Of a stretch of DNA of 64,000 nt, positions 10,377-20,053 are shown one piece after another. The notes under the pieces are model-generated. The model searched no databases. It was not told the DNA's origin and saw only the letters and a program-made list of their open reading frames with translations. The position numbers were made by a program, and so were the translations under genes. The DNA is from Septoria linicola (taxonomy: Eukaryota; Ascomycota; Dothideomycetes; Mycosphaerellales; Mycosphaerellaceae): the NCBI GenBank assembly GCA_024114885.1, contig CP099426.1, positions 2,046,001 to 2,110,000 of the forward strand. Direction: 5' to 3'. Every line of letters begins with the position of its first letter. Position 1 is the first letter of the stretch.

Positions 10377-11487
10377 TCATGCTTTCTCTGCGCTTCGTAC
10401 AGCTGTTGACTCGATACTCGCCGCTGCCGTCCTCTCCGCTTGTGCTCCTTCATAAATCGGCTGATGCTCCTCCCAAAACTTATCCATCACCATCCCCTTC
10501 CCCGACAAAATACCATGAAAATTGAATGGATCCACGACCGTGACCAAGAACGGCCTTTTATCAGCCTTCGAAAAGCCCGGCCCCAACCTCTCCGTCTTCC
10601 CATCAACCGGATCCAAGAAGACTTTACTGCTTCCAGGCAAATACCTTCCCGGATGAAAGATCGCCAGTACTATCACAAAGAGCGTGATGTTCGCAATCTC
10701 AAATACCCACAAGAACCACTCATTTCTTGATACAGGTCCACAGTATGGATCCTGTCGATCTGGACCGCAAGATGCCGCTTCGAAGCCTTCGATTGTTCGG
10801 ACAATACATCGAACCAGAATCATGAAGCTCGTGATGTACAAGATGTAACAGATCTTGCGAACATGAGCTGGGAAATGACCGCCTTTCCTTGCTCTGTATT
10901 CCAGTGTCGCCACGAGAGACATGAATGTAACTTCTACGAAGCACTGCAGTATCAGCGCTGCTTTGAGGAGATTGAGGCCTGTATTGCGTTGTGCTTCTGT
11001 TCGTCCTGTGCCAGCGCTGTTGCCTGCGCCGGAGCCAGTGAGCGTCTCGACGACTGCGGAGAGGAAGATGAATGTGCTAAACACGCGGCCGGGGTGGATG
11101 GGAGTGTAGTATGGGAGGTAGGAGAGCAGGCGTCCGAGGATGAAGTATTCTGCTGCGGAGTAGAGGGGTGGGCCCATGAGGACGAGGACGTATCTGTGAA
11201 TCAGAGTTAGCGTGAGAAGGAAAGGATGTTGAAAGTGATGCGCACTGTGCGATGAAGAGGCCGATGTTCTGGACTTCACGAACAGATATGCTGCGTGCGA
11301 TGAAGCCTGCGACCCATACACTTGTCGCCCATATCATAGTTGCACCGAATTTCTTCCATCTGTATCGGAAGAAGGATTGGTAGATTTGGTAGCAGCCGAG
11401 GCCAGTGAGGAGGACTGCAAAGACGACGGGAGCCGCTTGATTGGGGTGGTAAGGGTACAGTGACCAGTCTTCAGATGTGCTTGACAT
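10377..11487 (-). CDS. RTA1/RTM1-family lipid-translocating exporter-like membrane protein
   Basis: Two exons: 11246-11487 and 10377-11193; 52-nt intron with GTGCGC donor, CTAAC branch and CACAG acceptor. Product 352 residues. About seven hydrophobic helices: AAPVVFAVLLTGLGCYQIY, TMIWATSVWVAGFIARS, YVLVLMGPPLYSAAEYFILGR, then a loop, LLKAALILQCFVEVTFMSLVA, ICYILYITSFMILVRCIVR followed by the family-typical RTIEGFEA, and WVFEIANITLFVIVLAI. RTA1 proteins (yeast Rsb1, Rta1) move sphingoid bases or give resistance to sterol-active drugs such as 7-aminocholesterol. The soluble tail (about 80 residues) is cytosolic by topology. The nearby ML and sterol-reductase-like genes share the lipid theme. 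Confidence 0.9.
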
Positions 11488-12045
11488 GATTGTGGTATAT
11501 ACTGCTGGAGGTCAAAGTGAGGAGAAATGCTATGCCCAAGTCAGTGCTTGATATAAGCTGAGACCAAGCTCAACGGCCATCACGTCCTCAGCCCATGACA
11601 TATACCAGCACCGCGAATGCGACATTTCCGGTGTGGTCAATCTACGCGAAGAGCTCGTGACAATGGTAAGGCTGTGCTGTCATTTAAGCCAAGTACCTGT
11701 CGATCTCTACGCAAGTGAATGCGATTGGTCAATGCCACCATCCCTGAACTTAGTCGGTCAAATGATCGGTGCGGGTCAAGAAATCCTTCAGAGATGTAGT
11801 TGCGCGCTGCTGCACTGCCTTGGCGAGAGTTCAGCTCGCGTTCGTATTTGGATAATGCGTCGTCAGAAGGTCTGTACTTTTGCACTTTATTGTGCCGGTA
11901 CCGACATGTTACGCTCGTGCATGATTTGCGAATGCGCCTTGCAATCTGCTTCTGGTATGTGTGTTGCGCAGTCGAGGTGAAGACCGGTCTGTTCGGCAGA
12001 AAAACAGCGAGAGGGAGTCTTCGATGATCTTTGCTCACTAAAGCT
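11488..12045. other. intergenic, nothing recognised
   Basis: Upstream of the RTA1 gene and downstream of the ML-domain gene. A 199-codon minus-strand open frame that begins inside the ML gene runs through it, but it is the wrong frame for the ML exon and has no family features. Confidence 0.5.
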
Positions 12046-12781
12046 TCACAGGTCTCGCCGCCAAAGCCATTCAAGGCCGGTAAATAGTGTACTCCAAGAT
12101 CGCTGCGCCACCGTAGTAGATCCTTGTTGTACTTGGACATCACCATCGACGCAGAACAAGCTTGCGGCATCTCCATTAGTTCCATTGCGGACATCGATAT
12201 GAACGTTCCACGTTCCCTACGATTCACGCGTAGCAATTAGTTCTAGATGCAGAAGAAAGACCTAGCAATATTAGATGAGCATACCTCTGGCATGTAATCT
12301 GGAATGGCCATCTGCGCAATCATATATCCAGCTCCACGGACAGGCGGGCACACACAATCACTGATGCCGTCGATTGTCTGTATAACAGTAGTAACATTAC
12401 AGAAGTGCAGGCTTCCGTAGAGGAAGTCTGCTTCGGCAGCATTTATGAAGAACCATATGGTGGCATTTGCAGATATGTCTTCTCGAAAGCGACCAGATGG
12501 ATAAATGGACAAGTTGTGCCCACTATGAGTAAAATCTACATCAGCAATATGATCTGCTGCGAAGAACAAGACCTGATTTACACGCGTGGGGTACCAGGAG
12601 TGAAGAGATTGCGATTCAACGCAAACAGGTCTGTTCCGTTTCTCAGCGGATCATGAGTGTCGTCGCAGTGCCTCAAGCCAGTGCCGCCTGGGATATTAGT
12701 CGACGTAAGGACTGAAGTGAGCAAAAGTAGCACTATTGCAGCAGAGGTGCTTGCAGCTATTGCTAGACGGATACCCAACAT
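12046..12781 (-). CDS. ML-domain (NPC2-like) secreted or membrane-anchored lipid-binding protein
   Basis: Rebuilt from three exons: 12582-12781, 12285-12522, 12046-12216, with introns of 59 nt (GTAAAT donor, GCTGAT branch, CATAG acceptor) and 68 nt (GTATGC donor, CGTAG acceptor). Product 202 residues. ATG at 12781 starts a hydrophobic signal or anchor (AAIVLLLLTSVL). The rest follows the MD-2-related lipid recognition pattern: LRHCDD, LFTPGTPRVGHNLSIYPSG, LHFCNVT, CVCPPVRGAGYMIA, IPDYMPEGTWNVHIDVRNG, LFCVDGDVQV. Conserved cysteines and the P-x-G-x-W/Y-x-V strand match NPC2 and fungal PG/PI transfer proteins, which bind sterols or phospholipids. Several N-glycosylation sequons (NGT, NLS, NAT, NVT). 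No single open frame spans the gene, so automatic calls may miss it. Confidence 0.78.
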
Positions 12782-13071
12782 GCTTCGGAGTGCGACTTTG
12801 TGTTCATGGTACAAGTTGCAAAATGTTGCTGCACAGCGCAGGATGGCGCAGCATCAAGCGTTACACGCTGATCTGGCTGAGCGCTTCTGCCTGACAGCTA
12901 AGCTACCACCCGTGTGTAGAGTGTAGACTACGTAGTGGTTGTTCAAGCAGAAGCAAAGACGCCAAGCCTTCTATGTGAGCGAGTCCGGCCCCGGGCCGAG
13001 CAGCAGACGTCGACTCCAAGACGCGTCAACGACAACTGGTGTATCAACACCACATCCCGATTTCTGGCAGG
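12782..13071. promoter_or_regulatory. short bidirectional promoter region (ML gene / sterol-reductase-like gene)
   Basis: Only 290 bp separate the two start codons of the divergent ML-domain gene and the delta24-sterol-reductase-like gene. No clear TATA box or known operator was identified. A shared promoter is inferred from the spacing alone. Confidence 0.5.
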
Positions 13072-14909
13072 ATGGCGTTGAAGAGACCATTTGGAAGGGC
13101 TGAATTGCTGACCTCTAGCTTCATCTGCTTCTCGTGCTTGAACAAAGCCAGCCGAGCAGGCCAAGTATCTCGAACTGCCGCTTTCTTATCTGCCTCTCGC
13201 AGTCTGTCTGTTTATTCTGGGCGATGGCATAGCAGTAGTATAGACAAGCAGACCACGAGAAGGAATCTAGCACCCCCGAATCGGATCCAGCGGCGCCATC
13301 TGCTGACAAGAGGCGGCACTGCACCGACTACGATCGAAGAACATCAAAAGCAGGTTGATGAGATATCAAAGCGCGTCCGAGGCTTCTACGAGCGCAAAGA
13401 AAAGTTTCGCATATACCATGGGTCGACGAACAGTACCCGCAAGTCAGCTATGGGGAGGGACCCGAAGACAGTCGTAGACACAAGCAGATTGAACCATGTG
13501 GTTTCAGTTGATACAGAACGGCGGACTGCTTTGGTTGAGCCTAATGTGCCGATGGATAGGCTGGTAGAAGAGACTTTGAAGTACGGTCTCGTACCGCCTG
13601 TCGCCATGGAGTTTCCTGTGAGCTAAACTACAATCGGGAACGAGGACAAGAACTGATATGAGACCAGGGCATTACAGTCGGAGGTGGCTATTCAGGCACT
13701 GCTGGCGAAAGCTCCTCCTTCAAGCACGGCTTCTTCGATCGGACGCTTAACAAAGTCGAAATGGTTCTCGCCACTGGAGAGCTTATTACAGCGTCAGAGA
13801 CCGAAAATGCAGAGCTGTTTCGCGGTGCAGCAGGAGCTGTCGGCACCTTTGGCGTGACCACGATGGTGGAGCTGCAGCTGATCAAGGCCTCAAAATATGT
13901 CGAAGCTACTTATCATCCAGTAACGAGCATGGGAGAGGCCACATCGAAGCTACTTGACTTCACATCACGACCTGACGAGTTTGACTACATCGATGGCATC
14001 ATGTACTCTCAGACCAGTGGTGCCATCGTGACTGGACGCATGACCGACACGCCATCGCAAGGAGCTCCGGTACAGCGCTTCAGCGATCCCAAGGACCCTT
14101 GGTTCTATCTCTACGTCAAGGACCGCATCGCAAAGCACTCCACGCCAACATCAGATGCCATTCCTCTTCCCGACTATCTCTTCCGCTACGATCGCGGAGG
14201 CTTCTGGGTCGGTGAAGGCGCATTCGACTACTTCAAATTTCCTTTTGCAAACTGGTCGCGGAGATGGCTCGATGATTTCCTGCACACTCGTATGCTCTAC
14301 AACGCTCTCCACTCCAGTGGCCGATCAGAGCAGATGATCATCCAAGATCTTGCGCTACCATACGAGAACGCCGCAGAGTTCGTTAGTCGCATGGACGAGA
14401 AGCTGAAGATCTGGCCGCTGTGGCTATGTCCACTCAAGCAGAGTCCTGCGCCGACTATGCACCCTCACTACAACGAACACCAAGCAGACGGCAAGACCCT
14501 CAAACCCATGCTCAACATCGGTCTCTGGGGCAAAGCGCCACCTTCACACGAAGGCTTCGTGCAAGCAAATCGAGACATCGAAGCCACACTACAAGAACTA
14601 CGTGGCATGAAATGGCTATACGCACAGACATACTTCAACGAATCCGACTTCTGGAAAGACTTCGACAGATCGTGGTACGAGGATCTGAGAAAGAAGTACT
14701 CGGCTACGACTTTGCCAACTGCGTGGGAGAAGGTACATGTCGATGTCGGGGCTGAGAGGAAAGCGAAGCAGAACAAGACGTGGACGCAGAAACTGCTTGA
14801 GACATGGCCGATGGCTGGGTTTGTGGGGATTAGGAGGTCGATTCAGAGTAAAGACTATGTGCAGGCGAGGAATCCTGCTTGGAAGGATTGGGTACCGAGG
14901 AAGGATTGA
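13072..14909 (+). CDS. delta24-sterol-reductase-like FAD-linked oxidoreductase
   Basis: Two exons: 13072-13617 and 13668-14909; 50-nt intron (GTGAGC donor, ACTGAT branch, ACCAG acceptor). Product 595 residues. A 90-residue Ser/Arg-rich N-terminus precedes the FAD-binding PCMH domain: YHGSTNSTR, VVDTSRLNHVV, TALVEPNVPMDRLVEETL, then MEFPGITVGGGYSGTAGESSSF across the intron, and NKVEMVLATGELITAS. This order is that of DHCR24/DWARF1 (reduction of the sterol side-chain C24 double bond) and its fungal relatives. The basic N-terminus could be a mitochondrial-type presequence; human DHCR24 instead has a membrane anchor. The substrate is not certain, as ergosterol synthesis does not need C24 reduction. 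I chose ATG 13072; upstream in-frame codons lack an ATG. Confidence 0.88.
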
Positions 14910-15392
14910 GCGCTATCGAAGGACGATCTGATATGTCGACGCTGTATGTTTTCCGAAGAGATGAACTTGCAGAAAGAGTGGATTTCCCGTGCGTTGATGA
15001 GCAGAAAGAACCCTGGCGATGTTCACAGCTACATCATCCACTCAATGGAAGAAGCGCTCGACGACGGTTTCCGAGCACAGGACTGCGCGTTCTATCAGGA
15101 ACTGCGCATTCGGGAGCGCTCTGCGACATCTTAGATTGGAGAGGAGCTGGAGTTGATCAGGTATGGCATATCAAGGTTCAGCTGCTGTGTAAACATGAAT
15201 CTGTCAACGGCTGCTTCTAGGCGACAAGGAGCGTGCTTCTAGGTCCATCTACGATTCCGCGGAATACCGGAATTGAGAACCACTGTGGAAGTTCCTGACA
15301 GGCCAGATATGGGCCTGGCAGGTCTACAAATCTACTAGTGCCTACGCTCTTGGCAGGTTGACTATGGGCCTCCCTCATCGAAAGCATTGAAC
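14910..15392. other. intergenic with a short ORF of doubtful status
   Basis: An open frame at 14946-15134 (+) encodes a 62-residue, protein-like but unrecognised sequence (FSEEMNLQKEW, VHSYIIHSMEEALDD). It has no splice partner that I can find and may be a gene remnant. From about 15240 the sequence begins to resemble the tandem repeat units that follow. Confidence 0.35.
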
Positions 15393-16760
15393 GAGCTACT
15401 GTTCAAGCACTTCACAAACTCTTATCCGCCCGTCGAGGCCTGACATCCAATCAGTGTCTCTGCCCCTAGCGGCCTTGTCGTGTAGTATACGGACGGAGAG
15501 ATACAGCGCTCCTAACAAGAAGCACTCCGCAGACTTATCTCCGACTTGTTCTATCAGACAATTGATCAAGGTTTGCGCTCTCAGCAGCTCTCTCGTGGAC
15601 CACTAGGACGGAGAGGTCTGACATGAGCTACTGCTAATGAAGCTCACAGACTCTTCTCTGGTTTTTGAGCCCTAGCAATCTATCAGTATCTCTACAACGC
15701 GCAGCCGTGTCGTGGAACACCGGGACAGAGAGGCATGAGATGAGCTACCGTTGAAGCATTTCGAAGACTTATCTCTGATGTTTTCGGTCCAGTGATCTGT
15801 CGCTGTCTCTTCTCTCAGCAGCTCTGTCGTAGGGTATCGAGTCTGAGGGTCTGGAGACTGTGCACTGACGGATATCTGATTTCTGCCTGTAGCTCGAGGA
15901 CACGATAGCGCTGATTGGCTCACGGGGACCCACAGCATGTTTACAAACATGCTGTGGGGCGCGCCAAGAGGAACTGAGCCAATAGGAGGGCGGCAGTCAG
16001 ATGACATGTTTTCATTTGATGCCATTACTTACAGCCCTACAACATCTACACTCTTGCAGTCTTCCCTACTGCATCAATAGTTCACAGAGCACAAATGGTG
16101 ACGGAGGAAGTAAGATACGGTACGCTGGAATATCTGTGCTCTAGCAGCTTGGTTCCGGGATTTCAATGTGGAGAAGATGAAGACGAGCTTCTGTTGAAGC
16201 TCCTCGCGAATCTCTCTCTGGCTGGTTCCGCTCGTCAATTATCAGTGTCTGCGCTTCGGGCAGCTCTGTTGGCGGGTATCAGAACGGAGAAGGGTTAGAA
16301 CAAGCCTACTGTTGACTGACCTCGCGGACTCATCTTTGGATAATTCGTTCTGGAAATCTATCAGCAGCTGTGCCTCTGGCAGCTTTGTCGTAGCATTTCG
16401 AAACTGAGCAGTTTGAGATAAGCTATTGTTGAGGCATCTCAACGGCTCGTCTCTGGCTGGGTCCTGCTGACAACTGTCTGTGTCCGCACACTTGACAGCT
16501 TTGCAGTGGAGAATTCGACTGGAGAGGATGACATGGGAAGAGTTGTGATGGGCTAACTAGCGCTGACACTTTGCAGACCTATATCTAAACTTTTGGTCTA
16601 TCGATTTTTTCATGTCTGCGCTCTTGACGGCCTTCTCATGGCATGTCGAAACGGAGAGCGTCAAGATGAGCTTTTGAAAAAGCTGGCTTTGTGCATACTC
16701 GCAGCATTGCTTTGGCCTTCGATCCTGCCTAGCCATAGACTCGCTGGATCAACGGAGAAG
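15393..16760. repeat. decayed tandem array of ~118-bp units
   Basis: A degenerate unit recurs in register. Its anchor GAGCTACTGTTGAAGC-like starts near 15393, 15506, 15624, 15742, then 16184, 16302, 16420, 16550 and 16668; most steps are 118 bp. Each unit runs through CAGACTTATCTCTG, ATCTATCAGTGTCTGCGCTC, GCAGCTCTGTCGT and ACGGAGAGG blocks, with many substitutions and small indels between copies. The gap 15860-16130 holds a different segment with a hairpin. 118 is not a multiple of 3 and frames are broken, so it does not code for a repeat protein. It does not resemble 5S rRNA despite the similar length. Confidence 0.75.
15914..15983. repeat. nested inverted repeat (hairpin) inside the tandem array
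   Basis: A perfect 14-bp inverted repeat (15929-15942 and 15945-15958; CCCACAGCATGTTT and its complement) is separated by only 2 bases, making a 30-bp near-palindrome. It is enclosed by a second 9-bp arm pair ATTGGCTCA / TGAGCCAAT (15914-15922, 15975-15983). It sits in the segment that splits the 118-bp array, so the segment may be an insertion. Confidence 0.7.
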
Positions 16761-17393
16761 GTGTGCCGCATAAAGAGCCTTTCTCTCGTCTGTTTGCTTG
16801 CATGGAGATACATTGATATAGATTCGTGCAGCGATTCTGGCACCAGCGATACCACAGATCCACTCATCATTTCATCTCCTTTCCACTGCCTGGTCCCCAC
16901 GGCTGCATCACATGTCTCGTCAGGACTGGAGAACGACCCTGGTGACTTTCAATGACTGCCTGCACAAGCTCGCTTAGTTGCATAAGCAGACGCTTCTCAA
17001 GTGAATTTCAGCGCTCACGGCAAAGCTGTTCTAAACGGCAATGCAGCACTTTCACTTACTTGACTCGGCTGCCTAGTAGCGTTGAGCTCAGCTTCATGTA
17101 ACAACGGGTCTTAAGTGAGCTCTCGAGCTTATATTGACCTGGCTTTCTATGCTCAGAAGCAGCAGATGACTATAGCTGGCATGTCTTTTAAGCTCACGCG
17201 TGCTCACTTGCATGATCGCTCATTCACTTCAATACTAGCCGCCCAACACAAAAAGGCGCTGCTCTTCCGCTCTATACTCAACAATTACATCCACCTACCA
17301 CGACCACTCCGCCACATCACGACACCAGTACGTCTTTACCAGTACACCTATCCAACATATCACAAGACTATATAGCATTAGCGCACCACCGCT
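16761..17393. other. intergenic, promoter side of the next gene
   Basis: No supported gene. The region ends in a C/A-rich leader (17220-17393, ACATCACGACACC-like) typical of fungal 5' untranslated regions just before the ATG at 17394. Confidence 0.5.
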
Positions 17394-18557
17394 ATGTCTT
17401 GCACCAACCAGAACAGCAAGAAGAGGAACTACGACGAGTATAGTCGCCTCGACGACATCTATCTCGTGCCAACAGAAGTCAGCGAGGAATACGCGACGAG
17501 GGGCCTGATCGAGGGGGAAGAGTCAAGTGATGGAGGATGGCGACCATCAGACTTCTTCTGGAAAGGATCGAACGATATCGTTTCATATTTCAGCGGCGCT
17601 CCTGAGGACGAGAACGATCCCGGCAGGCTTGACATCTTTGGACCTTCACATTCCACTCCAGAACCCGAGACATCTGGAGCTTCTTCTATGCCCTTTCCAG
17701 GACGTCCTGATTCTCCTGTTGCTACTCTCAGCGAGTCTATGCTTGACATCAATAGCCAGAGCGGTACAGATGAGCTTGGAGACTACGACGAAAGCGAGAG
17801 AGAGGACGAAGATGCAGTGTATGAGGGTGGAGACGAAGATGCGGAGTACGAGTTCGAAGAGGACGATACAGAATTCGAGGCCGAGGACGATTTCCCAGCT
17901 CCTGCGATCCCAGCACCTGCCGTTACTGTCCCGCAGCCAATTCCAGCACCTCTACTGCAAGCAGCACCGACGATCTTAATCCCTCCCTGTCCCTCTACGC
18001 ACGGCCATGTAGTTACTTCGGCCTGGGCAGCAGCTCAGAACATCCTTGCAGGTCTCCCAGCGCAGTCGACCATACCCTTCGGGAACACACGCTTCACTGG
18101 GCCGATCAAAGCCCGTATGAACATGCAGTGGCGAGCAGGTAGACGCTACAGCAGAGAACGCTACTACCGCACTGTTACCCTTTGGATCTGCATGCATGCA
18201 ACTGAACTCGGCCTCTCGAACAGACGAACCAAGCAGGTCTTCGACGTACTGTTCCCAGCATATGCTGCTTCGCTCGGATTTGTCGGCGGCTTCCCTTTCA
18301 CCAAGCTGAACGCACAATTCGGCGACCATGTCAACTCCAACTACGATCTGAAGACCGACTGGAAGGAGTTCCGCAACATCCTTGCGGCCCCAGCACAGAA
18401 GACCGGCGACTGGGCGGTTGTGCTTGCGCACGTCCTTCGCGCAATGCAGCAGCTGGGCATCCAGAGCAATTCAAAGCAAGTGTGCCAGACGTGTGTAAGG
18501 AGGCCATCGGAGGTGGTGAGGCAGAAGGCGATTGGCAAGTATACCGGAGTCGATTAA
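17394..18557 (+). CDS. orphan protein, acidic N-half and small helical C-domain
   Basis: Single-exon, 387 residues. Family not recognised. Residues 1-110 are polar with RPSDFFW; 110-170 is very acidic (EREDEDAVYEGGDEDAEYEFEEDD), followed by a Pro/Ala linker (PAPAIPAPAV). Residues ~205-387 look like a compact helical domain: TSAWAAAQNIL, MQWRAGRRYSRERYYRTVTLWICMHA, RRTKQVFDVLFPAYAASLGF, DWAVVLAHVLRAMQQLGI, CQTCVRRPSEVV. It has no signal peptide or membrane helix. Its architecture (disordered acidic N-half and short C-domain) resembles the orphans at 2252 and 37908, but I see no shared C-terminal motif with them. Confidence 0.7.
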   Translation: MSCTNQNSKKRNYDEYSRLDDIYLVPTEVSEEYATRGLIEGEESSDGGWRPSDFFWKGSNDIVSYFSGAPEDENDPGRLDIFGPSHSTPEPETSGASSMPFPGRPDSPVATLSESMLDINSQSGTDELGDYDESEREDEDAVYEGGDEDAEYEFEEDDTEFEAEDDFPAPAIPAPAVTVPQPIPAPLLQAAPTILIPPCPSTHGHVVTSAWAAAQNILAGLPAQSTIPFGNTRFTGPIKARMNMQWRAGRRYSRERYYRTVTLWICMHATELGLSNRRTKQVFDVLFPAYAASLGFVGGFPFTKLNAQFGDHVNSNYDLKTDWKEFRNILAAPAQKTGDWAVVLAHVLRAMQQLGIQSNSKQVCQTCVRRPSEVVRQKAIGKYTGVD

Positions 18558-18927
18558 GCATAGCGGTGGAAGTTTCCTCCTTTCTTATCTTGTACTTGCT
18601 CGTGCCCTAGCGGTCAGCAGCCTCACAGTCTCCTCGAACAATCAATTCTCAAGCATCCGCAGAACTTCCGCTGTGATGTAATGATTAATGCCCATAGTAA
18701 ACATGATGTTTAGTGACGCGCCTTCTAGTTAGGATCAAAATCTGGAGAAACCCAGTCGATTTTTGCCCGTATCGACAAATCACAGTCTCCGAACGTGACG
18801 TTAGTAGGAAGGAAGTGCAACTATGCTTACCTTTACTACTGGACCAACACCAGTTCAAGCATTCTCTTGAAGGATAGACAATTCTCGGACTTACACTGCC
18901 AACACAAAATCTTGACTCTGACCAAGA
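18558..18927. other. intergenic, upstream of the formate/nitrite transporter
   Basis: No gene seen. It probably holds the transporter's promoter. No clear nitrate-regulator (NirA) or GATA-factor cluster could be assigned by eye. Confidence 0.4.
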
Positions 18928-19885
18928 ATGTCCTCCTCAACAAATGGCTTCTCCCCGCAAGAGATCTCGCATCTCATAACCACCGCCGGTCTCGCCAAAT
19001 CCCGCCTCACCTGGCCCGAATACATTATTAAATCCTTCTTCGGCGGCTTCTTCATCTCTTTCGGCGGCATGATCGACCTCATCATCGTCGCTGGCTCCCC
19101 ATCCCTCCGCTCTAGCAATCCCGCTCTCGCAACTCTTATCGGAGGCTTCCTCTTCCCGCTCGGATTTGTCCTCGTAACGCTCACAAACATGGAACTCTGC
19201 ACGAGCAAATATGTTTGTCATGCCGTACACGACTCTGCAGAGAAAGACGACAGTGTGGGATTTGTGCAAGAATTGGGTAGTGACGTATGTGGGTAATATC
19301 GCTGGCGCGTTGTTTCTGGCGGGCTTCTTGGCGTGGTGGAGTGATGTGTTGCAGACTGATGAAGCGGTGGCGTATGCTGTGAGTCAGGCGGAGGGGAGAG
19401 TGAATGTGAAGTGGTCGGTCAACTTTTTGCGAGGCGTGGGTTGTAATTTTCTGGTGCGAATGGCGTTTTTCATGTCGTTGGGTTCGGTGGAGTTTGTGTC
19501 CAAGGTCTATACGATCTGGATTCCGGTGTGGGCGTTCGTGATTGCGGGATATCAGCATTCGATAGCGAATTACTTCATGGTCCCGATCGGGATGTTTTAT
19601 GGCGTGAACTTCTCGGTTGGCAAGTTCATCTATCAGAGTATCATACCAGCAACATTGGGCAATATTGTTGGAGGAGCGCTGCTGGGGGCTGTTCCGTTCT
19701 GGTATCTCTATGGCAGGGGAGAGCCGGCAAATGTGCAGACTGGGCATGTTGTGCAAGGACAGGACGAGCACAAGCATAGAGTCGACTCGGAAGAGACCAT
19801 CGGCAGACAAGAACAGGACCGCAGGAGCGATCATCGAGCGTCGACTGACCGGTACGATCGCAATGGGACGGTCGATGCTGCGTAA
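18928..19885 (+). pseudogene. formate/nitrite transporter (FNT) broken by a 1-nt frameshift
   Basis: Two abutting frames together give a ~318-residue FNT channel. The first (from ATG 18928) covers WPEYIIKSFFGGFFISFGGMID, IGGFLFPLGFVLVTLTNMELCTS; the second (from about 19210) continues with NMFVMPYTTLQRKTTVWDLCKNW and the later membrane helices FLVRMAFFMSLGSVEF, VWAFVIAGYQHSIANYFMVPIGMFYG, GNIVGGALLGAVPFWY. The join needs one base fewer in the AAA of GAGCAAATATG (19207-19209). No intron can explain the shift. FNT proteins carry formate or nitrite across the plasma membrane (NitA in Aspergillus). The rest is intact with all helices, so either a very recent inactivation or a sequence error. Convergent with the next gene. 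Confidence 0.8.
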
Positions 19886-20053
19886 GGTCGAAGCGGTCTG
19901 GCAATCGCATGCGGATTTCCTGAAAGTTCTCATTTGTGCGTAGAGCTGCAAGAAGAAAAGGACAGGTCGGCTTCGCAGCACTGTTTCCCAGCTGTCCGCC
20001 GACCAATGTCACCTTGGAAAGCAGCATACCAAGTCCGTGAACGCCACATCTTC

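Noticed and set aside
11637..12236. 199-codon minus-strand open frame as a gene
   Set aside because: It overlaps the third exon of the ML gene in another frame; the ML frame gives the family's end motif, this one gives nothing known and its first codon is not ATG.
12557..12594. Alternative 38-41 nt first intron of the ML gene (GTACCC donor)
   Set aside because: Too short and with a poor donor; the 59-nt intron with GTAAAT donor, GCTGAT branch and CATAG acceptor gives a better ML alignment (TPGTPRVGHNL).
15393..16760. 118-bp repeats as degenerate 5S rRNA genes
   Set aside because: The length is similar but the internal control region and conserved 5S segments are absent.
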